Shown here: one piece after another, positions 44,066 to 53,513 of the stretch
Layout of the letters: each line of letters begins with the position of its first letter
Numbering within the stretch: the first letter of the stretch is position 1
Source of the DNA: CAJQGY01 sp964417685
GTDB lineage: Bacteria > Pseudomonadota > Gammaproteobacteria > Magnimaribacterales > D2472
NCBI GenBank assembly: GCA_964417685.1
Contig: CAYQIT010000003.1
Location: 1 to 64,000 of the forward strand
Direction: 5' to 3'
Length of the DNA stretch: 64,000 nt
Program-made: the position numbers and the translations under genes
The notes under the pieces: model-generated
Told to the model about the DNA's origin: nothing
What the model saw: the letters and a program-made list of their open reading frames with translations, nothing else
The model's database searches: none

Positions 44066-44680
44066 GTGAAAGATAGCATAAAGGAAAAGTTACTAAAGTT
44101 AAATCATATGCAGACAACTGACTTTAAAAAGGCAGGTGTTTTTATTGGCATTTTGAACTTTGGTAAGTATGTTGATGATCCTCATATAGTTTTCACTCAA
44201 AGATCAACACAGCTTTCATCGCATTCAGGCGAAGTGAGTTTTCCAGGAGGAAAATGGGAGGAGGGCGACAAAGATTTATTCGATACTGCACTTCGTGAAT
44301 CTAATGAAGAAATAAATCTCAATTGCAATGATGTAATAGGTTTAGGCAATCTACCTTATTTAATTTCAAGACACAAAATAGAAGTCCATCCATACGTTGG
44401 AATCATTACAAAAGAACAAGACTTTAAAGGTAATTATGAAATTGCTGAAATCTTTACAGTTCCTATTAGCTTTTTAGTAGATTTAAACAATGCAAAGATG
44501 CATGACAAAATTAAAGGAGATATTGATTTAAAGATTCCTAGTTGGGAATATAATGATCAAAGAATATGGGGCTTAACTGCTATGATTACAGCAGACTTTA
44601 TTAATATATGTTTTGATGGAAATATACCAACGAAGTTAGATAAAATTAGAGAGCAATATGATAGCTACCCTAGGGGATAA
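44066..44680 (+). CDS. Nudix CoA pyrophosphatase-like protein (NudL family)
   Basis: A 204-residue protein with the coenzyme-A pyrophosphatase signature before and within the Nudix box: FTQRSTQLSSHSGEVSFPGG followed by ALRESNEEI. Family members split CoA into phosphopantetheine and 3',5'-ADP. The GTG start lies 7 bases after a TAAACT box and has no Shine-Dalgarno, so it may be leaderless. The end overlaps the next gene by 23 bases. Confidence 0.85.
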   Translation: MKDSIKEKLLKLNHMQTTDFKKAGVFIGILNFGKYVDDPHIVFTQRSTQLSSHSGEVSFPGGKWEEGDKDLFDTALRESNEEINLNCNDVIGLGNLPYLISRHKIEVHPYVGIITKEQDFKGNYEIAEIFTVPISFLVDLNNAKMHDKIKGDIDLKIPSWEYNDQRIWGLTAMITADFINICFDGNIPTKLDKIREQYDSYPRG

Positions 44681-45182
44681 AAAATTAACCACGGCTTCCG
44701 ATAACTTTTGGATAGCACCTGATGCTAATGTTATAGGTGATGTGCAAATGGGTGAGGATTCAAGCATTTGGTTTAATGCGACTTTAAGGGGTGATAACGA
44801 ACCCATAATTATTGGTGATGGTTCTAATATCCAAGATGGATCAGTGATACATACCGATCCTGGACATGAATGTAGAATTGGAAAGTTTGTTACTGTTGGA
44901 CATATGGTCATGTTACATGGGTGCGATATTGGCGACGGTTCTTTAATTGGTATAGGTTCAGTGATTTTAAATGGTGCAAAAATTGGTAAGAATTGTATTA
45001 TTGGTTCAAAAGCTTTGATTACAGAAGGTGCAGTAATTCCTGATGGATCAATGGTGATGGGCATGCCAGGAAAGATTAAAAGAGAATTAACTAAGGAAGA
45101 GCAAGAAATGATTCCTTTGAGTGCAAAGCACTACATTGAAAACTATAAAAAATATAAAGAGTTATACAAGCCAATACAATGA
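44658..45182 (+). CDS. Gamma-class carbonic anhydrase family protein
   Basis: A 174-residue left-handed beta-helix protein with hexapeptide repeats and the metal-binding histidines of the gamma carbonic anhydrase/YrdA group: SVIHTDPGH, then TVGHMVMLHGC. RGDN near residue 45 is the conserved subunit-interface Arg-Asp. It may hydrate CO2 or act as an uncharacterised YrdA-type protein. It overlaps the Nudix gene by 23 bases and alaS by 4 bases. Confidence 0.88.
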   Translation: MIATLGDKKLTTASDNFWIAPDANVIGDVQMGEDSSIWFNATLRGDNEPIIIGDGSNIQDGSVIHTDPGHECRIGKFVTVGHMVMLHGCDIGDGSLIGIGSVILNGAKIGKNCIIGSKALITEGAVIPDGSMVMGMPGKIKRELTKEEQEMIPLSAKHYIENYKKYKELYKPIQ

Positions 45183-47752
45183 AAACAGCTGAAATAAGAA
45201 AAGCTTTTCTAGATTTTTTCGAATCTAAAAAACACCAACAAGTCGATTCAAGCTCATTGATACCAGTTAATGACGAAACTTTGCTATTTACTAATGCTGG
45301 CATGGTTCAATTTAAAGACCTTTTTCTAGGTTCTGAAAAAAAAGACTATGTTCGTGCAACTTCTTCTCAAAGATGTATTAGAGCTGGGGGAAAGCATAAC
45401 GACCTAGAAAATGTTGGCTACACCTTAAGACACCATACTTTTTTTGAGATGTTAGGTAATTTTAGTTTTGGTGATTACTTTAAAGAAGAGGCGATAGAGT
45501 TTGCATGGGAGTTTTTAACTGGAGAATTAGACCTTCCTGAAGACAAGCTTTGGATATCTGTCTTTAGAGAAGATGACGAGGCAGCAAAAATTTGGAAAGA
45601 AAAAATTGGAGTCAATCCTGAGAGAATTGTTAGGCTAGATGAAGAGGATAATTTCTGGTCAATGGGAGAAACTGGCCCTTGCGGTCCTTGTTCTGAGATC
45701 TATTATGATCATGGCGATCATATAGAAGGAACTCCTCCTGGCTCTGAGGGCGATGAAGGTGATAGATTTGTTGAAATCTGGAATCTTGTATTCATGCAAT
45801 TTAATAGAAATGAATCTGGTGAAATGACACCTTTGCCAAAGCCATCCGTTGATACTGGCATGGGTTTAGAAAGAATTGCAGCTGTAATGCAAGGAGTTAA
45901 TTCAAATTACGATACGGATTTATTTAAAAGCCTGATTAATGCATCTCAAAAACTTCTTAAAAATGAAAGCAACAATTCTCACAAAGTTGTAGCAGATCAT
46001 ATTAGATCAACAAGTTTTTTAATTGCAGACGGGATTACTCCTGAGAATGAAGGTAGGGGTTATGTATTAAGAAGAATACTGAGAAGAGCAATCAGACACG
46101 GTTATAAGATGGGGGCAACGCAGCCATTTTTATTTAATCTTGTGGATGATCTATCTGAGCTCATGAAAGATGCATATCCTGTTCTGATTGAGAAAAAAGA
46201 TCACATAAAGAAAACGATCCAAAATGAGGAACATAAATTTTTTGAAACATTAGAAAAGGGAATTAAAATTTTGGACGAAGAAATCAACAGCCTGTCAGGT
46301 AATCAAATTTCTGGAGAAGTTGTTTTTAAGTTACATGACACTTTTGGTTTTCCATATGACCTAACTGCCGATATAGCCAGGGAAAAAAATCTTGAAATTG
46401 ATTCTGAAGGGTTTGCTAAATGCATGCAGGCACAAAAAGATTCATCCAAAGCTGGCAGTAATTTTACCTCTAATATACCAACTCCAGCTAATATAGATGC
46501 AACAACTTTTCAGGGTTATGAGTTTTTAGATTCTGAATCTAAAGTTTTGTCTATATGGAATGGTCAAGATTTAGTTGATACAGCTAATGAAAATGATGAG
46601 GTCTTCTTTGCCCTAAATCAAACATCTTTTTATGCTGAGTCAGGCGGGCAAGTTGGTGACACAGGAATATTTGACTCCAATAGTTGTTCTGGAATTGTGC
46701 TGGATTGCAAAAAACAAGGTAAAGTATTTCTTCATAAGGCTAAAATTGAATCAGGCAGTCTTAAATGCGGAGATGTTATTAATATGAGTGTTGAAAAGGA
46801 TAAGCGAAGAGCGACTGCTATACATCATTCAGCAACACATTTGCTTCACGCAGCTCTAAAAAAAGTTTTAGGTGACCATGTTCAGCAAAAAGGATCTCAA
46901 GTTGATCATTTAAAACTTAGATTTGATTTTGCTCACTCAGCACCTTTAACTGCTAAAGAAATTTCTGAAATAGAAATGCTAGTTAACAATCAATCATTAT
47001 TAAATACAAAAGTTTCAACAACAGAAATGGAGCTAAATGATGCTATTGATTCTGGTGCAGAAGCTTTATTTGGTGAAAAGTACGATGATAAAGTTCGAGT
47101 ACTTGATATGGGCGAAGAATCATTTTCTGTAGAGCTTTGTGGTGGGACTCATGTAGATAGAACTGGAGATATTGGCACACTGGTTATTGTCAGTCAGTCA
47201 AGTGTAGCCTCTGGGGTAAGAAGAATTGAAGCTATAGCTGGCCTTGAGTCTTTAGAATACTTAGCAAACTTGAAAACCCTAACAAATGAACTTCAAAAAA
47301 CACTAAACACAACTTCTGATAAATTATCTGAAAAAATTAACGCTTTGGTTCAAGAGAATAAAAAACTTAAGAAATCTGGGCCTATTGCATCTAAACAGGA
47401 AGTTATTTCTAGTGAAGAGCTAAGTATTGATGATTGGACTTTAGTTATTGAGCAACTAAAACTTGAAGATAATAAAGAACTAAGAGGTTTGGTTGATCAA
47501 AAGAAATCTAAACTCTCTAAAGGGTGCGTAGTTTTGCTTTCTGCAGCCAATGAAAAAGTTGCCATAGTTGCAGGTGTCACAAAGAACTTAGTTGATACTA
47601 TTTCTGCAAAAGATGTTGTCAGTGAGCTTTGTTCACAGCTTGATGGCAGGGGTGGAGGCAGACCTGATTTTGCTCAGGGAGCTGGCAATTCAAAAAATAT
47701 TAATGATTTCGTGACATCTATTCCAAAAACAGTAAAATCCCTCTCAAAATAA
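45179..47752 (+). CDS. alaS: Alanyl-tRNA synthetase
   Basis: An 857-residue class II synthetase. The aminoacylation domain starts with RKAFLDFFESKKHQ and contains TNAGMVQFKDLFLG. The editing domain has HHSATHLLHAAL and CGGTHVDRTGDIG zinc/active-site motifs, and the C-Ala domain ends with RGGGRPDFAQGAG. The length is near the usual 875. It is followed after 10 bases by lysC, a conserved gammaproteobacterial pair. Confidence 0.97.
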   Translation: MKTAEIRKAFLDFFESKKHQQVDSSSLIPVNDETLLFTNAGMVQFKDLFLGSEKKDYVRATSSQRCIRAGGKHNDLENVGYTLRHHTFFEMLGNFSFGDYFKEEAIEFAWEFLTGELDLPEDKLWISVFREDDEAAKIWKEKIGVNPERIVRLDEEDNFWSMGETGPCGPCSEIYYDHGDHIEGTPPGSEGDEGDRFVEIWNLVFMQFNRNESGEMTPLPKPSVDTGMGLERIAAVMQGVNSNYDTDLFKSLINASQKLLKNESNNSHKVVADHIRSTSFLIADGITPENEGRGYVLRRILRRAIRHGYKMGATQPFLFNLVDDLSELMKDAYPVLIEKKDHIKKTIQNEEHKFFETLEKGIKILDEEINSLSGNQISGEVVFKLHDTFGFPYDLTADIAREKNLEIDSEGFAKCMQAQKDSSKAGSNFTSNIPTPANIDATTFQGYEFLDSESKVLSIWNGQDLVDTANENDEVFFALNQTSFYAESGGQVGDTGIFDSNSCSGIVLDCKKQGKVFLHKAKIESGSLKCGDVINMSVEKDKRRATAIHHSATHLLHAALKKVLGDHVQQKGSQVDHLKLRFDFAHSAPLTAKEISEIEMLVNNQSLLNTKVSTTEMELNDAIDSGAEALFGEKYDDKVRVLDMGEESFSVELCGGTHVDRTGDIGTLVIVSQSSVASGVRRIEAIAGLESLEYLANLKTLTNELQKTLNTTSDKLSEKINALVQENKKLKKSGPIASKQEVISSEELSIDDWTLVIEQLKLEDNKELRGLVDQKKSKLSKGCVVLLSAANEKVAIVAGVTKNLVDTISAKDVVSELCSQLDGRGGGRPDFAQGAGNSKNINDFVTSIPKTVKSLSK

Positions 47753-47762
47753 GGAATTCAAC

Positions 47763-48974
47763 TTGGATATTGTTGTTCAAAAATTTGGTGGAACATCTGT
47801 AGGCTCGGTAGAGAGAATAGCCGCTGTGGCCGAATTAATTAAAAATTCAGCAAAAGATAACAATATAGTAGTTGTTGTTTCAGCAATGAGTGGCGAAACA
47901 AATAAGCTTATCGGGCTTGCAAAAAATTTTGCTGAGAGTCCAAATAAAAGAGAATTTGATGCTCTTGTTTCCACTGGTGAGAAGGTTAGCTCTTCATTGC
48001 TAGCAATTGCTTTAGATTCAATTGGTGTAAAAGCTAAGTCTTTATCTGCCTCCCAAATTTCAATGAAAACTACCAGCAGTTTTTCAAAAGCAAGAATTTT
48101 AGATATGGATAGCTCTAAAATATTGCAAACTATTGATGAGGGTTATATTCCTATTATCACTGGTTTCCAAGGCATCACAGAACAAGGCGATGTTACTACA
48201 TTAGGTAGAGGTGGTTCTGATACTACTGCTGTTGCAGTTGCTGCAAATTTATCAGCAAAAAGATGCGATATTTATACAGATGTAGATGGCATCTACACCA
48301 CTGATCCAAGGGTTGTTCCGGAAGCTAAAAGGCTTAATTCAATCACTATGGAAGAAATGCTTGAGATGGCAGGAAAGGGAGCAAAAGTTATTCAAATTAG
48401 AGCGGTTGAGTTCGCTAATAAATACAAGGTGCCTGTTAGAGTTCTATCTAGTTTTGAGCCTGGGTCAGGTACACTAATATCACTTGAGGAAAATAATATG
48501 GAAAATGCATTAGTATCTGGGATAGCTTTTCAAAAAGATCAGGTAAAAATCACACTTCATGGAGTTGTAGATACTCCCGGAATAGCTTATGGAATTCTTG
48601 GGCCACTGAGCGATGAAAACATAGAAGTCGACGTTATAGTTCAGAATGTTAGTGTTAATGGAAAAACCGACTTTACATTTACTGTTTCAAAAGAAGATGA
48701 ATTAACAGCAACCAACATTATTAAAGCTAATAAGAATTCTTTGCAGTACGATGATGTCTTAATTGATTCTAATATTGCAAAAGTTTCTTTAGTTGGTGTT
48801 GGTATGAGAACTCATGCTGGTATTGCCAGTGAAGCATTCAAAGCTCTTGCTGAAAATGATGTTAATATACAGATGATAAGTACTTCAGAAATAAAAATAA
48901 CTATAGTTATTAATGAAGTAAATACAGACAAGGCAGTCAAATGCCTTCATGAAACTTTTAATTTAGATAAATAA
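47763..48974 (+). CDS. lysC: Aspartate kinase
   Basis: A 403-residue monofunctional aspartokinase, the first step for lysine, threonine and methionine. It has the N-terminal KFGGTSVGSVERI, TLGRGGSDTTAVA and tandem ACT domains at the C-terminus (ITLHGVVDTPGIAYGI; KVSLVGVGMRTHAGIASEAF) that normally sense lysine or threonine. TTG start with AAGGA upstream. In many relatives csrA follows lysC; here dihydroorotase follows after 2 bases. Confidence 0.95.
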   Translation: MDIVVQKFGGTSVGSVERIAAVAELIKNSAKDNNIVVVVSAMSGETNKLIGLAKNFAESPNKREFDALVSTGEKVSSSLLAIALDSIGVKAKSLSASQISMKTTSSFSKARILDMDSSKILQTIDEGYIPIITGFQGITEQGDVTTLGRGGSDTTAVAVAANLSAKRCDIYTDVDGIYTTDPRVVPEAKRLNSITMEEMLEMAGKGAKVIQIRAVEFANKYKVPVRVLSSFEPGSGTLISLEENNMENALVSGIAFQKDQVKITLHGVVDTPGIAYGILGPLSDENIEVDVIVQNVSVNGKTDFTFTVSKEDELTATNIIKANKNSLQYDDVLIDSNIAKVSLVGVGMRTHAGIASEAFKALAENDVNIQMISTSEIKITIVINEVNTDKAVKCLHETFNLDK

Positions 48975-48976
48975 AT

Positions 48977-50314
48977 ATGTATGACTTGATCCTTAAAAAC
49001 TGCAACATAGTTAATGAGGATAAGATATATATTTCAGACATAGCTATTAAAGATGAAAGAATAGCGCTAATTAATCCAACGATAGACTCAGAAGCAAAAG
49101 AAATTATTGATGTTGATGGAAGGCATGTCATCCCAGGTATGATTGATGATCAGGTTCATTTTCGTGAGCCTGGTTTAACCCACAAAGGTAGTATTGCCAC
49201 TGAATCTAAAGCTGCACTGGCTGGAGGTATTACAAGTTACTTTGAAATGCCAAATGTAAATCCAACTACCACCACAAATGAGAACTTACAAAAGAAATTT
49301 GATCTTGCCGCTCAAAAGTCATTAGGCAACTATTCTTTTTATTTGGGTGCTAGCAATCATAATATTGAAGAAATTAAGAAAGTTGATACTAATCTTGCTG
49401 CTGGTCTAAAAGTTTTCATGGGAGCATCTACAGGAGACATGCTTGTTGATAATCCCGATACATTAGAAGATATATTTAAGTACTGCCCAGTTAATATTGT
49501 TACCCATTGCGAAGACACGCCACGAATTTTAGAGAACGAAAAACTATTTGCAGAAAAATATGGAGATGATCTCAATCCAACACACCATCCATACATCCGA
49601 GATGATATAAGTTGTTATTTATCTAGCTCTATGGCAATTGATTTAGCGAAGAGAAATGATGCAAATTTACATGTTCTTCACCTAACAACTCAAAAAGAAA
49701 TGGAACAATTTCAATCAGGTGCAATAGATAATAAAAAAATTACAGCTGAGGTTTGTGTGCATCATCTGCGATTCAATGAGCATGATTATATTGAGCTTGG
49801 CAATCAAATAAAATGTAATCCTTCTATCAAGAAAGAAGAAGATAGAGCGGCTGTTATGAATGCGCTTTTAAATGATCAAATAGATATTATTGCAACTGAT
49901 CATGCGCCACATACCTGGGAAGAGAAATCTAGACCATATGCCCAAGCTCCTGCCGGCCTTCCTCTAGTGCAACATGCAATTCAAATTCTATTAGACTTTT
50001 ATCATGATGGCACATTGACATTGGAACATATCGTCAAGAAGACAAGCCACAATGTTGCTAAAAGATTTAAGATAAAAGATAGAGGCTATATAAGAGAAGG
50101 GTATTATGCCGATTTGGTTATATTGGATATTGATAAACCTTTCACAGTTACTAAAGAAAGTATCTTGTATAAATGTGGCTGGTCACCATTTAATGGATCT
50201 ACATTTAATTCATCAATTAATACAACAATTATTAATGGTAAAGTCGCCTATAAAGACTCAAAAATCATAGAAAATCTTTCATTTGGTAAACAAATAGAGT
50301 TTTTAAGAAATTAG
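48977..50314 (+). CDS. pyrC: Dihydroorotase (class I type)
   Basis: A 445-residue amidohydrolase. Metal ligands are in IDDQVHFREPGLTHKG, VTHCED, HVLHLTT and ATDHAPH, and EMPNVNPTT is typical of dihydroorotase. It closes carbamoyl-aspartate to dihydroorotate. The length fits the longer class I form rather than the about 345-residue E. coli class II enzyme. An allantoinase- or hydantoinase-like function is less likely given FREPG. It ends the alaS-lysC run; an A/T-only hairpin follows. Confidence 0.91.
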   Translation: MYDLILKNCNIVNEDKIYISDIAIKDERIALINPTIDSEAKEIIDVDGRHVIPGMIDDQVHFREPGLTHKGSIATESKAALAGGITSYFEMPNVNPTTTTNENLQKKFDLAAQKSLGNYSFYLGASNHNIEEIKKVDTNLAAGLKVFMGASTGDMLVDNPDTLEDIFKYCPVNIVTHCEDTPRILENEKLFAEKYGDDLNPTHHPYIRDDISCYLSSSMAIDLAKRNDANLHVLHLTTQKEMEQFQSGAIDNKKITAEVCVHHLRFNEHDYIELGNQIKCNPSIKKEEDRAAVMNALLNDQIDIIATDHAPHTWEEKSRPYAQAPAGLPLVQHAIQILLDFYHDGTLTLEHIVKKTSHNVAKRFKIKDRGYIREGYYADLVILDIDKPFTVTKESILYKCGWSPFNGSTFNSSINTTIINGKVAYKDSKIIENLSFGKQIEFLRN

Positions 50315-50341
50315 TTAAAAAAAAATTAAATTTTTTTTTAA
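50315..50341 (+). terminator. A/T-only hairpin with T tract after dihydroorotase gene
   Basis: An 11-bp perfect inverted repeat (TTA9 / T9AA) with a 5-base loop, starting on the base after the stop. The stem has no G-C pair, so it would be a weak terminator by E. coli standards, but the T tract and position fit. The rest of the 233-base gap to the next gene is AT-rich and holds only the promoter at 50470-50497. Confidence 0.35.
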
Positions 50342-50469
50342 TACCTAGTTTTTTTAGCATGTGTAAAAAAACACCACAACGACAACACTTATAGAATATT
50401 TTGTAAAATATTTACATAATAATTGTGTAAGTTAGCTCTTTTTTTAGCAAAAAACACCTTAATTTCATT

Positions 50470-50497
50470 TTGAAAATTTATAAGAAAGATGTAGTAT
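50470..50497 (+). promoter_or_regulatory. Promoter of first cadherin/LTD lipoprotein
   Basis: TTGAAA at 50470-50475 and TAGTAT at 50492-50497 with a 16-base spacer, the best -35/-10 pair in the window by eye. A leader of about 43 bases with GGGAG before the ATG at 50548 follows. The promoter plus the strong terminator at 53403-53428 suggest a single-gene, well expressed unit. Confidence 0.55.
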
Positions 50498-50547
50498 TGT
50501 TGATGTATATTTTAAATTTATTATTTTGTGAACAGGGAGTACTCAAA

Positions 50548-53382
50548 ATGAGCAAAAATTATCTTTTAGGTTTTTCTATTTTATTCTTAGCAGCGTGCGG
50601 AGGAAGTGGCGCTGGTCCGACAGGTTCGTCTGGTCCAGGTACTTCTAATTCTGCTCCTGTTATAACTTCAGGTAACACTTATAGTGTTGCTGAAAATACA
50701 ACTGCAATTGGAACTGTAACAGCTACAGATGCTGACGGTGATTCACTTGCATATTTCATTCAGGGTGACGATAGCTCACTTGTGACTTTAGCTGGTGGTA
50801 CATTAACATTTAATGCAGCACCAGATTTTGAAGCACCAGCTGACGCTAATTCTGATAACGTTTATGAAGTAACTGTTGTTGTAAGTGATGGCTCTGCAAA
50901 AGATGCTAAAGACTTATCAATAAGTGTTACTAACGTTAACGAAGGCCCACAGCTTTTAGTGAATAGCACATACACAGTTGAAGAAAATACTACAACAGTA
51001 GCTACAGCTACAGTATCTGATTCTTCTGGTGATGTTACTTTCTCACTAAGTGGTGCTGATGCTTCAGCAATGACTATTGGAGCTACTTCAGGTGTTATTG
51101 CTTTTGCTGCTAATCCAGACTTCGAAGCACCAGCTGATGCTGATGCTGATAACGTATACAACATAACAGTTAGTGCAGCTGATGATGCAGGTTCAAATTC
51201 TGCTGATGTTGCTGTTACTGTTACTGATGTTGTTGAATGTACAGGTGCTTGTGATCTATTTATCTCAGAGTATGCCGAAGGTTCATCAAATAATAAATAT
51301 CTTGAAATCGCTAACTTCACAGGTGCTACTGTAGACCTTGCTGGCTACGGGCTTCCAAGTGTTAGTAATGCTCCATCAACTGATGGTGAGCATGAGTATT
51401 GGAATGCAGATATCTTTGGAGCTAACGCATCAATCGCCGATGGTGATGTTTGGGTTGTTTGTCATCCAGATGCAGATGAGACAATTGCTGCAAGATGTGA
51501 TTCAAACCATACATACATGTCAAATGGGGATGATGGTTACAAATTAGTTAAAGGTACTGAAGAAAGCTATACAGTTGTCGATACTTTAGGTGACTTCATG
51601 GGAGATCCTGGTTCAGGTTGGGATATTTGTGGAGTTGCGGCTGGAACGAAAGACCACACTCTTGTTAAGAAAGAAGGAAAAGAGGGTAACGCTGACTGGA
51701 ATGCTTCAAGAGGTACTACTGCCGATGATTGTGACTGGATAGTTGCTGATAATGATGCATTCATTGCAACTGACTGGGATGGTCTTGGATCACATTGTTA
51801 TGATTCTTCTAACGACGCTGTGACATTTACTTCATCAGCTACATTTAGTGTTGCTGAAAATTCAACAGCTGTTGGAACAGTAGCTGCAGGTGTTGCAGGT
51901 TGTAATTCAGGTGGCACTGTAACAATGGCATTATCAGGTGCTGACGCTGCATTATTCACTATTGATGCTGCTGGAGCCCTTGCATTTGCTGCAGCTCCAG
52001 ACTTTGAAGTTCCTGGAAGTGCTTCAGGTACCAATGACTATACCGTTGTAGTAACTGCTACAGCTGGTTCAGTTAGTGCGGATCAAACAATCACTGTTAC
52101 TGTTACAGATGTTGAAGAAGCAGATCCAACTCAAGTTCAGTTTACCGGTGTATTTGGTAATGCAGTTGTTGATGGAAATAACTATACATTCCCAACAGGT
52201 GCTGAAGCATGGGCAGGATTTGCAAACGAAAATGCTGATCTATATCCATTTAGCTTCCCTAATGGAGGATCAGTAACATTTACTGCTTCTGCTACTGTAG
52301 ATACAAATATCAACTTTAGATTTGAAAGAGCGCCTTACCCTGATGTAGATCCAGCATTTAGTACAGATAATGTCACTATTTCAGGTGAAGAAAAATCTTA
52401 CACTGTTGAGTTTGCTGCTACAGGCGAAAATACATACGCTTCATTGTTAATGTATATAGTAGAGAGAGATCAAACTGTAATGATTAAAGATGTTGTGGTT
52501 AGTCAAAATGCTGCTACTCCTGCAGGTTCTTTAATGGATATGTCAGGAACATTTGGTGATGTTGGTTATAACGCTGAAACAAATGGATTCAATTTCTTAT
52601 CAACAGCTCAAGCATGGGGCGGATGGGCTCATAATGCTGATACAGGAACTGATATGTATCCATTCACATTTACTGAAGCTGGAAAAGTAACATTCAAAGC
52701 ATCAGCTCCAAATGGAGATGTTGTTGTTAAGTTTAAGTTTGAGAGACTGCCTTATCCAAATACAACACCTGAATTCTATACTGAAACAGTTACTGTAACT
52801 GGAGCTGATGAGGCTACTTATGAAGTTGCAGTTCCTGCTCAAGGAACAAATACATTCAGTTCATTCTTAATGTATTTTGAGACACAAGATGTAGAAATAT
52901 ATATGACAGATTTTTATGTCACAGCTGATGCACAAGATGACACTGGTGGAACTACTGGACCTTCAGGAGGAGGTACCATGGTTATGAATGAAGCTTTTGG
53001 TGGTTCAACTATTGATGGAACTACATATACATTTCCAACAGGTGCTGAATCATGGGCTGGTTTCTCACATGATCCAACTCAAACAGAAGGTTTTTACCCA
53101 ATAATAGTTCCTAATGGCGCTACTGTTGTTGCTAACATGTATGGAGCATCCTCTGACGTAAATGTTTATTTCAAATATGAAAAATCAGCTTACCCAAATA
53201 CAGAGCCATCATACACAGGCGATACGATTACAGTTGCTGCTGGTTCTTCTGCTACAGAGTACACAATGACAGTTCCTGCGACGGAAAATACATACAGTAA
53301 TTTCTTAATGTATATTGTCGAACGTGATACGCCTTTAGTGCTAGAGAGCGTTGTAATTACGCCTACTCCTGCTTCTAACTAG
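50548..53382 (+). CDS. Surface lipoprotein: cadherin-like x2, lamin-tail, cadherin-like, three novel C-terminal modules
   Basis: A 944-residue lipoprotein (lipidated Cys17 in LFLAACGG). Order: Gly/Ser/Pro linker; cadherin-like domain 36-132 (SVAENTTAIGTVTATDADGD, DFEAPAD calcium-type motifs); cadherin-like 133-229; lamin-tail domain 234-405 (LFISEYAEGSSNNKYLEI) with Cys305, 317, 361, 395; cadherin-like 427-524; then three modules of about 125 residues (530-654, 662-794, 810-938), each with W-G near the start, a F(E/K)Y/R-x-PYP turn and an LMYxxE(R/T) strand. ATG at 50548 has GGGAG upstream; the longer TTG frame would bury the lipobox. Likely secreted and calcium-binding; ligand unknown. The front half is shared with the next gene. 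Confidence 0.88.
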   Translation: MSKNYLLGFSILFLAACGGSGAGPTGSSGPGTSNSAPVITSGNTYSVAENTTAIGTVTATDADGDSLAYFIQGDDSSLVTLAGGTLTFNAAPDFEAPADANSDNVYEVTVVVSDGSAKDAKDLSISVTNVNEGPQLLVNSTYTVEENTTTVATATVSDSSGDVTFSLSGADASAMTIGATSGVIAFAANPDFEAPADADADNVYNITVSAADDAGSNSADVAVTVTDVVECTGACDLFISEYAEGSSNNKYLEIANFTGATVDLAGYGLPSVSNAPSTDGEHEYWNADIFGANASIADGDVWVVCHPDADETIAARCDSNHTYMSNGDDGYKLVKGTEESYTVVDTLGDFMGDPGSGWDICGVAAGTKDHTLVKKEGKEGNADWNASRGTTADDCDWIVADNDAFIATDWDGLGSHCYDSSNDAVTFTSSATFSVAENSTAVGTVAAGVAGCNSGGTVTMALSGADAALFTIDAAGALAFAAAPDFEVPGSASGTNDYTVVVTATAGSVSADQTITVTVTDVEEADPTQVQFTGVFGNAVVDGNNYTFPTGAEAWAGFANENADLYPFSFPNGGSVTFTASATVDTNINFRFERAPYPDVDPAFSTDNVTISGEEKSYTVEFAATGENTYASLLMYIVERDQTVMIKDVVVSQNAATPAGSLMDMSGTFGDVGYNAETNGFNFLSTAQAWGGWAHNADTGTDMYPFTFTEAGKVTFKASAPNGDVVVKFKFERLPYPNTTPEFYTETVTVTGADEATYEVAVPAQGTNTFSSFLMYFETQDVEIYMTDFYVTADAQDDTGGTTGPSGGGTMVMNEAFGGSTIDGTTYTFPTGAESWAGFSHDPTQTEGFYPIIVPNGATVVANMYGASSDVNVYFKYEKSAYPNTEPSYTGDTITVAAGSSATEYTMTVPATENTYSNFLMYIVERDTPLVLESVVITPTPASN

Positions 53383-53402
53383 TAACTATATTAATATTAA
53401 AA

Positions 53403-53428
53403 ACCCGCATTTATGCGGGTTTTTTTTT
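53403..53428 (+). terminator. Rho-independent terminator after first lipoprotein gene
   Basis: A G-C rich stem ACCCGCA/TGCGGGT with a 4-base loop, followed by nine T. It lies 20 bases after the stop codon and is one of only two strong terminators recognised in the window. Confidence 0.92.
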
Positions 53429-53513
53429 GCAACCAATAATTGAATATACTTATTGATGTATCTAGATTAAAATAAATAAATCATATTTTTAAACACAATT
53501 AATCAAAATAACT

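Noticed and set aside
44636..45064. Minus-strand frame of 142 residues opposite the gamma carbonic anhydrase gene
   Set aside because: Its repetitive P-I-x pattern mirrors the hexapeptide repeats of the real protein.
50315..50547. Riboswitch or small RNA in the gap before the first lipoprotein
   Set aside because: The region is AT-rich with only an A/T hairpin and a promoter; no conserved RNA fold could be recognised.
50862..52034. Minus-strand frames opposite the first lipoprotein
   Set aside because: They are produced by the Thr/Ala-rich repeat codons of the real gene; no promoter or family match.
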